DNA of 64,000 bases from Gorillibacterium timonense (GTDB lineage Bacteria; Bacillota; Bacilli; Paenibacillales; NBRC-103111): assembly GCF_001457415.1 (NCBI RefSeq), contig NZ_LN881723.1:777246-841245 (forward strand), written 5' to 3'. The notes beneath the pieces were generated by a model that worked only from the letters and a program-made list of their open reading frames with translations, searched no databases and had not been told where the DNA came from. The translations under genes were made by a program, and so were the position numbers. Each line of letters opens with the position of its first letter. Position 1 is the stretch's first letter. Positions 35,513 to 44,405 of this stretch are shown here, piece after piece.

Positions 35513-36259
35513 TTAGGTAAATCTGATTTTCATAGCTTGCAGCATGAGGATCATCGTCTTTGCGTTGCTTTCAGCCGCTTGTAAGGAGCCGATCAGCCTG
35601 TCACACACGGATAGGATGTCTTGGTCCGGCTTTGGTGTATTTAATGCCTTTTCAATATTCGTGTTTGGATTTGAGGATAATTCCTTTAGCATGCGCAAAA
35701 TCGCTTCAAGCGAGTAGTTTGCGCAACGCAGCGATCGAATGATTTTTAATCGCCGGATGTCCTCCTCGGTATAGACACGATACCCGTTTTCTCTCCGCTT
35801 GACCGATAACAACCCGTTCATTTCCCAATTTCTAAGGGCGTCCATCGAAACATCCAGAGCTTCGGATATCTCTTTCCTTTTCAGCGTCAACGTATTTTCT
35901 TGCGGACCGCTGCTGGACAAAAGCTGATGAACCATTTCTATCGCTTCTTCCGCATGGTTCTGTTCCTGTTGGACTTGCGCTAAATACTCGTTGGCGAGTA
36001 ATAGCGCTTCATCAAAATCACCAGCCGCTGCCGTTTTGACCATGTCCACGGTCTTTTTCCGCAAGCCGTTTTGCAGCACTTCGATTTGAAAAGCAAGCCG
36101 GGCTAGCTTGAATTGCTCGATATGAAAATCCGTAAAAACCCGATAGCCATTCGCCTGACGGATCGGTTTCGGAATTAATCTCCATTCCTCATACAGTCGC
36201 ACCGTGTTTGGATGGATTCCGATGAGTCTTGCAACTTCTGAAGTTTTATAGGTACTCAT
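35513..36259 (-). CDS. Regulator with two MerR-type DNA-binding domains
   Basis: This 248-residue protein starts with a MerR winged helix (residues 4-70: TSEVARLIGIHPNTVRLYEEWRLI... then YRVFTDFHI). After a helical linker (75-120) comes a second MerR-like domain (about 125-195: KEISEALDVSMDALRNWEMNGLL... YRVYTEEDIRRL). A C-terminal helix completes it. Most MerR proteins carry one such domain and dimerise. The gene directly precedes the ABC exporter and probably controls it. No cysteine metal site typical of metal-responsive MerR is seen, so an organic ligand is more likely. Confidence 0.88.
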   Translation of the reverse strand: MSTYKTSEVARLIGIHPNTVRLYEEWRLIPKPIRQANGYRVFTDFHIEQFKLARLAFQIEVLQNGLRKKTVDMVKTAAAGDFDEALLLANEYLAQVQQEQNHAEEAIEMVHQLLSSSGPQENTLTLKRKEISEALDVSMDALRNWEMNGLLSVKRRENGYRVYTEEDIRRLKIIRSLRCANYSLEAILRMLKELSSNPNTNIEKALNTPKPDQDILSVCDRLIGSLQAAESNAKTMILMLQAMKIRFT

Positions 36260-36700
36260 TCTGACCTGCCTCCAATCACTCTCAGAATACCATACGAGCC
36301 AAGTCTGGTGTTTTAATGGAGGGTTGGATGAAAAACAGGACTGGATCAGGATGCCGCCCTCATCATCGGTGACGCGACAGACAAGGCAGCGGACAGCGCT
36401 GACACGAGGAGTTAATCGATTGGGACTTCATCGACAAGGGGACGAACAAGGGGGTGGGGCACCCAACAACAGACAAGCGACAGAGCGGCAGAGATCAACC
36501 AATCGTGCATAACATGGGATTTCCTCTTTCATGCGACAGCTTATGGAGCTGCCCCTGGCATGGAAAGCTGCTCCTATTGGGATTGACCAAAGCGATGGGG
36601 GTCTTCAGCAGATGGGGATTGACCATAGGCGTTGGGGAGTACGCGCGGGGAACGGTTTTGATTACTTACCTTAGCGAGCTGCATTGACGAATTACACAGT
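36260..36700. other. Gap without a supported gene
   Basis: No frame here has a ribosome-binding site with a family-like product. Two overlapping plus-strand frames give low-complexity, Arg/Gln-rich or Trp-rich translations that look non-coding or decayed. A frame from about 36411 to 36687 stays open but has no start signal. Confidence 0.5.
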
Positions 36701-36709
36701 GGATTTTTT

Positions 36710-36893
36710 CTAACGGAACCAGCAGCACTTACTTAGCCCAAAATAGCACCTTTATTAATGTAACGGAAATGGACGCAGTTATTTGATAATTTCGGAGCAA
36801 ATAGTCGCGATTGCCCCCAAATAGCTGCGTGGAGCTCCGTTAGATTTTCAAACCCTACCTATCGATGAAAATAGCGTCCGTGGCAACCGTTAG
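36710..36893. repeat. Nested palindromic intergenic repeat
   Basis: Two TAACGG ends on the left (36711 and 36761) mirror two CCGTTA ends on the right (36837 and 36887). The inner pair forms a long imperfect dyad: TAACGGA...CGCAG[T]TATTTG at 36761-36784 against CAAATAGCTGCG...TCCGTTA at 36819-36842. The outer units also contain AAAATAGC motifs. I recall similar TAACGG-bounded repeats between genes in Paenibacillus genomes. No open frame is involved. Confidence 0.7.
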
Positions 36894-37002
36894 ACTTTCT
36901 CTCGCCTACCCTACCACGTGTTCGAAAAGGCTGCGGTCGATCACATAAGAGAGCGAATCAAGCTGTTCAACCTCCCCCCGCTTGAATCGCTTCTCATTTT
37001 AC

Positions 37003-37063
37003 ACCGAAAAATTATCAAGGGCCGTACCCAGCAGGTTTTCACCTCCTTGGAGTACGGCCCTTG
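37003..37063 (-). terminator. Large hairpin, probable terminator of the second ABC operon
   Basis: A perfect 12-bp stem CAAGGGCCGTAC/GTACGGCCCTTG (37016-37027 with 37052-37063) has inner pairs AGGT/ACCT around GAAA. On the minus strand it is followed by ATAATTTTT. It lies 166 bases after the FAD oxidoreductase stop. The inner arm contains AAGGAGGTG, a ribosome-binding-site-like sequence held in the stem. Confidence 0.7.
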
Positions 37064-37150
37064 TGGATAAAGCGGAACAACCCAGCTGCTTGGTTCTGCC
37101 TCATATGGTTGTTCCAGATAGTTACCCTCACGGATGAGCTCAAACGCAAG

Positions 37151-37187
37151 AGCCAAGGATAGCCAAGAATAGCCAAGGATAGCCAAG
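37151..37187. repeat. 10-bp tandem repeat
   Basis: Nearly four copies of AGCCAAGRAT lie between the FAD oxidoreductase stop and the hairpin terminator. The function is unknown. Confidence 0.8.
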
Positions 37188-37228
37188 CTTCACCTGTTCG
37201 GGCTGACTATGGCCCGAGACGCCGTCCG

Positions 37229-38593
37229 CTACCGGCCAGCCGGCTCCGCTGCTTGCACATCGGGCAGATAGGCGCCCTCTTCTTGCAGACGGCTGCGCAG
37301 CTGCTGCACGTCGACGGCGTGGACATCATGGTCCGGCAGCTTCGCCGCCAGCGCCGCCGCAAGGCCTGCCGCTTCGCCCATCGCCAGGCAGACCGGCATC
37401 ACCCGCACGCTGCCGAGAACTCTCCGCTCGCACGAAACGGAGCGCCCGGCCACAAGCACGTTACGCAGCGAGCGCGGGGTGAGGCAGCGGTACGGAATGC
37501 CATGGGATTCGCCCGGGCCATAGTGCCGGATATGCAGCGTAGCCCGGTCGGAATGCTTCTCCATCTCCTCCGTACCGTGGACGTCGATGAAATAGCTGTT
37601 GCGGCAGATTTCATCGGCAAAGCTGCGGCGCTCGACGTAGTCCTCCACCGTCAAAACATAATCGCCGATGATCCGTCGCGACTCTCGCGTTCCCATCAGC
37701 GTCCCCGTGCTGGCCACATAGGAAGCCCCAAAGGACGCCGGCTGAGTTTCAGCCAGCGCGTCGCGGTACTGTTCGGCCATCCTTCTGCCTTGGATCAAGG
37801 CCTGCGATACCGAATGAGGATCGGTATTATTGATCTTCCACAGATGGCCGGCATTGAAGCCGACCGCTCGCGGCGCGATCAGATTATTGCATAGATGCGA
37901 ATCCGGGATCAGCGGGAACTTGCCCGAACGCAGAATCTCATAGATCGGGCTCTGCGGGTTATCGCCGTGCAGAACCGGGCCATTCAAATACGAATACTCA
38001 TCAACGTTGCCGAGCACGAAGCAGTGGGTGGCCGGCTGCAAATCACCAGTTACTTCGTCGCCCATCTGGTACTCCGCACCGGCCCAAGATGCCACATCGC
38101 CATCGCCTGTGCAGTCCACATAGACATCGGCCCGATAAGCCTGCAGACCGCCCTTGTTCAGAACGATCAGCGCTTCTACACTCCCGCTTCCATCCGTGTC
38201 TACACCCGCCAGAGACGTTTGGAAGAGAACGTCCGAACCCGCGTCCGTGACCAAGTCGTCGTAGATCCGCTTCAGCTTCTCCGGATCGATCGGCACCCAA
38301 TCGACATCCTCTTTCTTGACATGGGGCATGACCGCCTTCAACGAATCGAATACCCGAAGGGCAAGCCCCTGATAGATGACTCTCTCCTTGTCCGAAAAAG
38401 GACACCAAGCTGGAATGAGGCCATTCGTCCCCATTCCTCCGAGGCTGCCGGTGGCTTCGATCAGAAGCGTCCGCGCCCCTTCCCGAGCCGCTGCGGCAGC
38501 GGCCGTGCAGCCGGCAGGTCCTCCCCCGACGACGATGACTTCATAGGAATCGTGAAGCGGGATCTCTTTGGTTTTCATGGCGTAGCTGCTCAT
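37229..38593 (-). CDS. FAD-dependent oxidoreductase (FAD_oxidored type)
   Basis: The protein has 454 residues from the ATG at 38593, which has GGAAGGAAC upstream. The N-terminal Rossmann dinucleotide fold has GGGPAGCTAA near 24-33. The mid-region has YVDCTGDGDVASWAG, and the C-terminal part GRSVSCERRVLGSVRVMP with GEAAGLAAAL, all typical of the PF12831 group. It is the last gene of the second ABC operon, 104 bases after the lipoprotein gene. Inference: it oxidises the imported sugar, cyclitol or glycoside in the cytoplasm. It has no signal peptide. Confidence 0.88.
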   Translation of the reverse strand: MSSYAMKTKEIPLHDSYEVIVVGGGPAGCTAAAAAAREGARTLLIEATGSLGGMGTNGLIPAWCPFSDKERVIYQGLALRVFDSLKAVMPHVKKEDVDWVPIDPEKLKRIYDDLVTDAGSDVLFQTSLAGVDTDGSGSVEALIVLNKGGLQAYRADVYVDCTGDGDVASWAGAEYQMGDEVTGDLQPATHCFVLGNVDEYSYLNGPVLHGDNPQSPIYEILRSGKFPLIPDSHLCNNLIAPRAVGFNAGHLWKINNTDPHSVSQALIQGRRMAEQYRDALAETQPASFGASYVASTGTLMGTRESRRIIGDYVLTVEDYVERRSFADEICRNSYFIDVHGTEEMEKHSDRATLHIRHYGPGESHGIPYRCLTPRSLRNVLVAGRSVSCERRVLGSVRVMPVCLAMGEAAGLAAALAAKLPDHDVHAVDVQQLRSRLQEEGAYLPDVQAAEPAGR

Positions 38594-38696
38594 GGGCAAC
38601 CGTTCCTTCCTCTTGCCGAGTGTAGACTTCCAAGGCATGCGACGGCAGCCGTCCATGCCTTGGAAGCTCGTTATTCGCATTCCTGTCCTGATGTCG

Positions 38697-40250
38697 TTAT
38701 TTCTTTAAGGTCGTATACCAAGCGTTCATTTCGTCGTAGTTGTCCTGACCGCCTTCGGCGTTAAACTTCTTCACGAAATTCGGCAGACTTGAAACCGGCT
38801 CCTCGCCTACGAAGACCTTGACCAAATAATCGTTTAGCAATTGCCCAATCGCTGCGCTGTTCTTTGAGTTGATCGGCATGGAAGGAGCGAGTGCGACGGG
38901 ATCGACCAGCCGAGCTTCGGCAGGAAGCACATTGTTCAAGTAGTTAAAGCCTTCGAACAACCTCATGTCTTTCTGCACCCGAGCTTGCCAGTAGGTCGGG
39001 TAGTTCTTCTCGTCGATGCCGGTCAAATAGTTGTTGGCTTGATTGCGCTCATCGGTAAACGTCGGGAGAATCGGGCTGTATACCCCATCCTTGTACGTAT
39101 AATGCTTGCCTTCTTCGCCGATGGCGATCTCCTTGAACAAATTGTCCTCCAGCTTGGCGTTGATCCACTTGATCGTATCTTCCGGATTCTTCGAGGATTT
39201 CGGGATGAAGGAGATGCGGTCGAACCCTCCGCCCATGCCTAACCCGAGCTTGCCGTCCGGACCCTTCAGAGCTGGCAGGAAGGCGATTTTGGCGTCCGGG
39301 AAGTTCTTTTGCAGGGCGTCCGTCACCGTCGGAATATCCCACCATGCGAGAGGAGCAACACCGATTCGTCCACTCGTAAACTTCTCTTTCATGGTGGCAT
39401 CCTTGTTGACAGCGAACTCCTTATCCAGCAAGCCATCCTTATACAGACTGGACATGTAGGTCAAGTATCCCTCAAACCCGGGATTCAGCGGCGGTTGAAC
39501 CAGCTTGCCGTCCACATCCGTCCAGTAATTGGCCAGATTGAAGGCGCCCATCAGGTCCGCCACCATCGGGCTCTCGCCGGTAATGGTAAAGGGGTAGCCC
39601 TTGTCTCCGTTGCCACCGGGATCCTTCTCTTTAAACGCTTTCAAAACGGCGGTGAACTCGTCGATCGTGGTGGGAGCGGACAAGCCGACCTTTTCCAACC
39701 AGTCGGTGCGGATCATCAGCCCATAGCTGGCGAATGCCGAGGAGCGATTGCCGATTCCGTAGATTTTGCCGTCAATTTTCAGAGCATCCAACGATTCCTG
39801 CGACATCTTGGCTTTGATGTTCGGCCCATATTGGTCGATGAGCGGCCCAAGATCCACAAGCGCGCCTTTCTTGGCATAATCGCCATAGAGAGAGCGGTCA
39901 CCAGCGATGGTTACGAGGTCATAAGGTTCGCCCGAGGATATCAGAAGATTGAGCTTGTCATTCACCTTGTCTTGGGGCAGCATGTCGTATTTGACTTTAT
40001 ACCCGGTTTTCTCTTCGATCAGCTTCGCGACCGGGTACGTATTATAATCGTCGTTCATCCAAATGTTGAGGACGTGAAGCTGCGGTTTCGCTTCGCTTCC
40101 AGATGCCGTTGCAGATGAGGTAGCCGTTCCCGTTGATGCCGACGGATCTGCGGATGAACCTTTTTCCTTGGACGATCCGCATGCGCTTACGGATACGGCC
40201 AAGCCCAAACACAAGAGCGAGGTCAGCCACTTCTTGTTTGCGATTGCCAT
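38697..40250 (-). CDS. Extracellular solute-binding lipoprotein (carbohydrate ABC transporter)
   Basis: The protein has 517 residues from the ATG at 40250, which has GGGAGGGG upstream. The lipoprotein signal ends in lipobox VSVSAC. A Ser/Thr/Ala-rich linker follows, then a two-lobed binding protein of the LplA/YtcQ type. It is downstream of two permeases with a 264-bp gap that may contain its own promoter and a near-perfect cre site. Ligand unknown. Confidence 0.92.
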   Translation of the reverse strand: MAIANKKWLTSLLCLGLAVSVSACGSSKEKGSSADPSASTGTATSSATASGSEAKPQLHVLNIWMNDDYNTYPVAKLIEEKTGYKVKYDMLPQDKVNDKLNLLISSGEPYDLVTIAGDRSLYGDYAKKGALVDLGPLIDQYGPNIKAKMSQESLDALKIDGKIYGIGNRSSAFASYGLMIRTDWLEKVGLSAPTTIDEFTAVLKAFKEKDPGGNGDKGYPFTITGESPMVADLMGAFNLANYWTDVDGKLVQPPLNPGFEGYLTYMSSLYKDGLLDKEFAVNKDATMKEKFTSGRIGVAPLAWWDIPTVTDALQKNFPDAKIAFLPALKGPDGKLGLGMGGGFDRISFIPKSSKNPEDTIKWINAKLEDNLFKEIAIGEEGKHYTYKDGVYSPILPTFTDERNQANNYLTGIDEKNYPTYWQARVQKDMRLFEGFNYLNNVLPAEARLVDPVALAPSMPINSKNSAAIGQLLNDYLVKVFVGEEPVSSLPNFVKKFNAEGGQDNYDEMNAWYTTLKK

Positions 40251-40336
40251 TCTTTTTACCCCTCCCATATCATTCCATAGGTATCGTTACCATTGTAAAA
40301 TCTTTTTGCCAAATCGCTTATCTATGAAACGCCCCG

Positions 40337-40350
40337 CGGAAGCGATTTCA
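40337..40350. promoter_or_regulatory. Near-consensus cre site
   Basis: CGGAAGCGATTTCA matches the cre consensus at every defined base but the first. It is 87 bases upstream of the solute-binding protein gene. CcpA control is plausible. Confidence 0.5.
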
Positions 40351-40428
40351 TCATTTGGATGAACAAGCAGACTTTTAAGGAACTTCTGATGCGCCGAAGA
40401 TAAACCATAGACGAGCCTTGAATGGATC

Positions 40429-40464
40429 TTGGATGGATCTTAGACAAGCATTGGATGGATCTTA
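40429..40464. repeat. 14-bp direct repeat upstream of the lipoprotein gene
   Basis: TTGGATGGATCTTA occurs at 40429-40442 and 40451-40464, with further related fragments (AATGGATCTT, AACCTTCGG, AACCTTAGG) around it. It lies in the permease-lipoprotein gap. Confidence 0.7.
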
Positions 40465-40514
40465 ATCGAACCTTCGGTAAACCTTAGGCGAAGCTTTGGC
40501 GGTCTCATAAGCGT

Positions 40515-41387
40515 TCAGCCTTTAACCGAACCGATCAATACGCCTTTGATAAAGTACTTTTGCAAGAAAGGATACACGACCAGAATCGGTACGGTGGAGG
40601 CGATGACAGTAGCGGAGCGGATGCCTTCCGGCGACATGTTCATCATATCTTCTACGCTCTTGTTGAGCGCCGTCGAAGTATTGGCTTCCATGACCACGCT
40701 CTGCAGATAAAGCTGAAGGGTCTGCTTGGCGGTGTCGTTGATGTAGATCATCGGGCCAAAATAATCGTTCCAATAGCCGACCGCATAGAACAGGGCGATG
40801 GTCGCGATCACCGGCATGGAGAGCGGAAGAATGATGCGGAACAGGATGGTATAGGTCTTCGCGCCGTCGATCCGGGCGGATTCCTCCAACGCTTCGGGCA
40901 AGCTCTCGTAATAGCTCTTGATGACGAGAAGATTGAAGACGCCGATGAGGCCGGGCAGGATGAGCACCCACAGGTTATTGATCAGATGCAGCTCGCGCAT
41001 CAGCAGGTAATTCGGAATCAGACCGCCGCTGAACAGCATGGTGAAAACGAACAGCACCATCACGAAGGAGATTCCGGGCAGGAACCGTTTGGACAGCGGA
41101 TAAGCGGTCACCGCGGTAAAAAGAATCGAGAGAATCGTGCCGACGAAGGTGATGCCCACCGACAGGAGGAAGGCATGGCTGAAGGTGGTCGAGGTGACGA
41201 CCTCCCGCAGCGTATCTAATTGAAAGCCCACCGGAAAAATCCCGACTTTGCCGGATATGATCGCCCATTCCTCGCTCACCGCTTTTGAGAAGACGTTCAG
41301 AATCGGCAACAGCATCATCAAGCTCATGACCAAGAGGAAGATATAAGCAAATGAATCCAGCAGCCAATCTCCAGCCGTACGTTTCAT
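40515..41387 (-). CDS. Carbohydrate ABC transporter permease (LplC type)
   Basis: This 290-residue six-helix membrane protein has an EAA loop near 185-205 (LEESARIDGAKTYTILFRIILP) and GYWNDYFGPMIYIND in the C-terminal half, as in LplC proteins. The start at 41387 has GGGAGGG upstream. It is 15 bases after the LplB-type permease gene and is cotranscribed with it. Confidence 0.94.
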   Translation of the reverse strand: MKRTAGDWLLDSFAYIFLLVMSLMMLLPILNVFSKAVSEEWAIISGKVGIFPVGFQLDTLREVVTSTTFSHAFLLSVGITFVGTILSILFTAVTAYPLSKRFLPGISFVMVLFVFTMLFSGGLIPNYLLMRELHLINNLWVLILPGLIGVFNLLVIKSYYESLPEALEESARIDGAKTYTILFRIILPLSMPVIATIALFYAVGYWNDYFGPMIYINDTAKQTLQLYLQSVVMEANTSTALNKSVEDMMNMSPEGIRSATVIASTVPILVVYPFLQKYFIKGVLIGSVKG

Positions 41388-41402
41388 GATGTCGATCCCT
41401 CC

Positions 41403-42377
41403 CTACCAGATGCTGCGGTTCAGCAGCTTGCGGCTTATGAAATTCCCCGAGATGACGAGGATGAATCCGACCACCGAATTGAACAGGCCGACGGCGGTGC
41501 TGAAGCTGTAATCCATCTTGCCGAGCCCGATTCGGTAGACGTACGTTCCGATGACATCGCCTGTCTTATAGACGACCGGGTTGTACATGGTGAGAATCTG
41601 CTCGGTTCCTGCATCCAGAACGGAGCCGAGTCGCAGGATGAACATCAGGGCGATGGTAGGCAGAATACCCGGCAGCGTGATATGGAACATCCGGCGGATT
41701 CTTCCCGCTCCGTCGATGGCCGCAGCCTCGTACTGCTCCTGCTCGATGCCGGCGATGGCGGCGATGAACACGATCGCGTTCCAGCCTACCTCTTTCCAGC
41801 CGGCTGTGAAGACGACCAGGCTGCGGAAATAATCATTACTCATGAAGAAGTTGATCGACTTACCGCCGAGACCTTCGATCAAGTGGTTGACGAGTCCGCC
41901 GGAGGGAGACAAGATCGTGACGAACAAGCCGGATATGATGACCCACGAGAGAAAGTGAGGGAGATAGATGATCGTCTGTATCGTCCTCTTGAAGATCATC
42001 ATTCGGACCTCGTTCAGGATGAGGGCGATGAAGATCGGGATCGGGAAGAGAATGACGATTTTGTAGACGCTGATCAAGAGCGTATTGGTGAAAACAGCAG
42101 CAAATTCCTCCGAGTGCAGCAGCCTCTGAAAATGCTGAAGTCCCACCCAGTCGCTACCGCGCACTCCGTCGAAAATATTGAAATCCTGAAAGGCGATCAC
42201 AATGCCGTACATCGGAGCATATTTGAACAGGAGCAGGAAGACGAGTCCGGGGATCAATAACAGGTAGTAGTCGCGATTTCGCCAAGCAAATCTCCACCTG
42301 CTCTCTCGCTTGCCCGCGCGTTTGCGGCCTAGCTCTCTGACACCGCTTTCTGTTATGGGTTGCACTTCCGCATTCAT
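41403..42377 (-). CDS. Carbohydrate ABC transporter permease (LplB type)
   Basis: This 324-residue membrane protein has a long charged N-terminus (1-33), then YYLLLIPGLVFLLLFKYAPM as the first helix. The EAA loop is near 215-235 (YEAAAIDGAGRIRRMFHITLP). The start has GGAGGTGTGACC upstream. It comes 72 bases after the kinase gene in the same operon. As in the first ABC operon, no ATPase gene is present. Confidence 0.94.
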   Translation of the reverse strand: MNAEVQPITESGVRELGRKRAGKRESRWRFAWRNRDYYLLLIPGLVFLLLFKYAPMYGIVIAFQDFNIFDGVRGSDWVGLQHFQRLLHSEEFAAVFTNTLLISVYKIVILFPIPIFIALILNEVRMMIFKRTIQTIIYLPHFLSWVIISGLFVTILSPSGGLVNHLIEGLGGKSINFFMSNDYFRSLVVFTAGWKEVGWNAIVFIAAIAGIEQEQYEAAAIDGAGRIRRMFHITLPGILPTIALMFILRLGSVLDAGTEQILTMYNPVVYKTGDVIGTYVYRIGLGKMDYSFSTAVGLFNSVVGFILVISGNFISRKLLNRSIW

Positions 42378-42449
42378 CGGGTCACACCTCCGCTTGCTTA
42401 TGGCCTCATTATACGAAAGCCGTCTAAGCGCCTGTAGAGGGTAAACCTA

Positions 42450-44393
42450 CTATTTCTGGTCTCTGGCTACTGCTTCTTCATTGAAGAAAGAGATCGCTTT
42501 CATTCGAACCGAAACCGTCGTTCCTGCACCCGGACCGGTCTCGATGGACAAGCCGTATCCTTCGCCGCAGAAGAAGCGAATCCGCTCGTTCACATTGAAC
42601 AGGCCATATGAGATTCCCGTGCCGTCCGCGCGCTTTTCGGGACGCGGCTCCATCAGGAGCCTGCGGGCGAATTCCGGCTCCATCCCCATTCCGTCGTCCG
42701 AGACGGCGAGCCGGATCTCCTCCTCTTCAAGCCAGGCTCGGATTCGAATCGCTCCTTGCCTCTCGGATGATTTACGGATGCCGTGCAGAAGTGCGTTCTC
42801 GACCAGAGGTTGAAGTGTCAGCTTCGGAATGCGATAACCTTCAAGACCCGCCCCCTCTTCAATCTCATAGGTAAAGGTAGACGGAAACCGATTCTGTTGG
42901 ATATCCAAATAGACCTGCGCGAGTTCAAGCTCGTCTGCAATGCTGACGGTATCCTGTCCCTTGTTCAGACTGAGCCGGAAATAGCGGGCGAGCGCTTCGA
43001 TCATCTGGCTCGTATCCTCCGCGTCGTGAGCGATCGCCGACCAATTGATCATATCGAGCGCATTGTAGAGGAAATGCGGATTGATCTGGGCTTGAAGCGC
43101 CTTCAGCTGCGCCTCCCGTTCGTGGACCTTGGCCTTATAGGATTCTTCCATCAGCCCGTTGACGCGCCGGACCAATCGGTCTACGCTCCGCTCCAACAGA
43201 CGGAAATCTCCGGGAGGCAGGCTGCGCCGCTCTTCTAGCCACTCTACCCCTTCCAGTCGAATGGTGCCGATGATCGTCTGCACTCGCTTCTTCATCCCCT
43301 GAACGGTGAACATGAGCAGGAGAAAAGCGAGCAGCAAGTATAAGACCGTCATGCCGATGATCGTAACGATCCCCATCGCCTGCCCTTGCGAGGCCGATCG
43401 GTGGGACAGCTCCGCCTTTGTGACCGGAGCGACAAGCTTCCAGTTCGTCGTTCCCACCGTGGAGAAGATCAGATACCCGCGGTTCTCGTCTTGTCCGAAC
43501 GGAACGATGCCTTCCTGCATGCCCCGGATGGTCTGGAGGGCATCGGCCGGCAGCTCATCTACGGTTTGCTTGGTCTGTTCGGCATTTCCCGCTTCCCCAA
43601 CTGCACCGGATTCAGCAGGCTTCGCGGATTGTTTCTCCGACCGATTCTCTTCCAAGGAGGATGACCGGTAGACGACACGGTTATCCGCATCCAGCAGGAA
43701 GGGAGAATAGCGAGCAGAGAAACGCATCTCGTCCAGAATGGAGCCGAGCACCGATTCCGGAACATCGACGGAGAGCACCCCGACCTGTTCGTCAAACTGC
43801 TGCGGATTGCGCAGGAGGCGAACAGCGGAGAAGACGCTCTGTTCCCCGCTATCGGTATAAGCCTGGCGGTAGACCCCCGTCCATACGATCGTTCCATTTG
43901 CTTCCTTCACGGCTGGATACCACTTGTAGCTGTCGAGCGTATCGAACGGAAACACGTTGATATTATCCCGCGCATAGAGCCGCGAGGGGTCGACGAAGAA
44001 CCTCAGCCGGTAAATATCCGTGTTCGCTTTGGCCGTATCGGCGAGATTGCGCAGGTTCTCCAATTGATCGAGCTGGGCTACGATCTGGTCCTGCTTCATC
44101 AGATTCTTATAGAGAGTTTGGTTCATGAACACGGAGTTCGAGGTATCCCGGATGTGCTCCAGCTTGTAGGTAAGATTGAGAGAGGCCTGCTTGAGGGTCT
44201 GCTGCATCGATTGGGTGACCTCCTCCTCGAGAATGTCCGAGGAACGCTGATAGAAGGAGAAGAGAATGACGGAAGAGGGCAAGAAGATCAGCAGCAGATA
44301 AGCGATAATCCACTTTTTTGCGGCGAAAAGCCCTTGGGCCAGCTCCTTTAAAAAGGTCTTCAGACGGTGGAGTGTATGCGACAAGGTAAACAT
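42450..44393 (-). CDS. Sensor histidine kinase (YesM family)
   Basis: This 647-residue kinase has transmembrane helices at about 28-47 and near 330-355, with a large external sensor domain between them. The sensor carries an unusual low-complexity Glu/Ala/Gln stretch near residues 240-265. A HAMP-like segment leads to phospho-acceptor His in AQINPHFLYNALDMINW, then an ATPase domain (LVENALLHGIR, DDGMGMEPE, YGLFNVNERI). GGAGGATGAAGGG precedes the start. It lies 12 bases after the response regulator gene and upstream of the two permease genes. Confidence 0.95.
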   Translation of the reverse strand: MFTLSHTLHRLKTFLKELAQGLFAAKKWIIAYLLLIFLPSSVILFSFYQRSSDILEEEVTQSMQQTLKQASLNLTYKLEHIRDTSNSVFMNQTLYKNLMKQDQIVAQLDQLENLRNLADTAKANTDIYRLRFFVDPSRLYARDNINVFPFDTLDSYKWYPAVKEANGTIVWTGVYRQAYTDSGEQSVFSAVRLLRNPQQFDEQVGVLSVDVPESVLGSILDEMRFSARYSPFLLDADNRVVYRSSSLEENRSEKQSAKPAESGAVGEAGNAEQTKQTVDELPADALQTIRGMQEGIVPFGQDENRGYLIFSTVGTTNWKLVAPVTKAELSHRSASQGQAMGIVTIIGMTVLYLLLAFLLLMFTVQGMKKRVQTIIGTIRLEGVEWLEERRSLPPGDFRLLERSVDRLVRRVNGLMEESYKAKVHEREAQLKALQAQINPHFLYNALDMINWSAIAHDAEDTSQMIEALARYFRLSLNKGQDTVSIADELELAQVYLDIQQNRFPSTFTYEIEEGAGLEGYRIPKLTLQPLVENALLHGIRKSSERQGAIRIRAWLEEEEIRLAVSDDGMGMEPEFARRLLMEPRPEKRADGTGISYGLFNVNERIRFFCGEGYGLSIETGPGAGTTVSVRMKAISFFNEEAVARDQK

Positions 44394-44405
44394 CCCTTCA
44401 TCCTC

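Noticed and set aside
36941-37186. 81-codon minus frame after the FAD oxidoreductase gene
   Set aside because: It starts inside the 10-bp tandem repeat, has no ribosome-binding site, and runs through the hairpin terminator.
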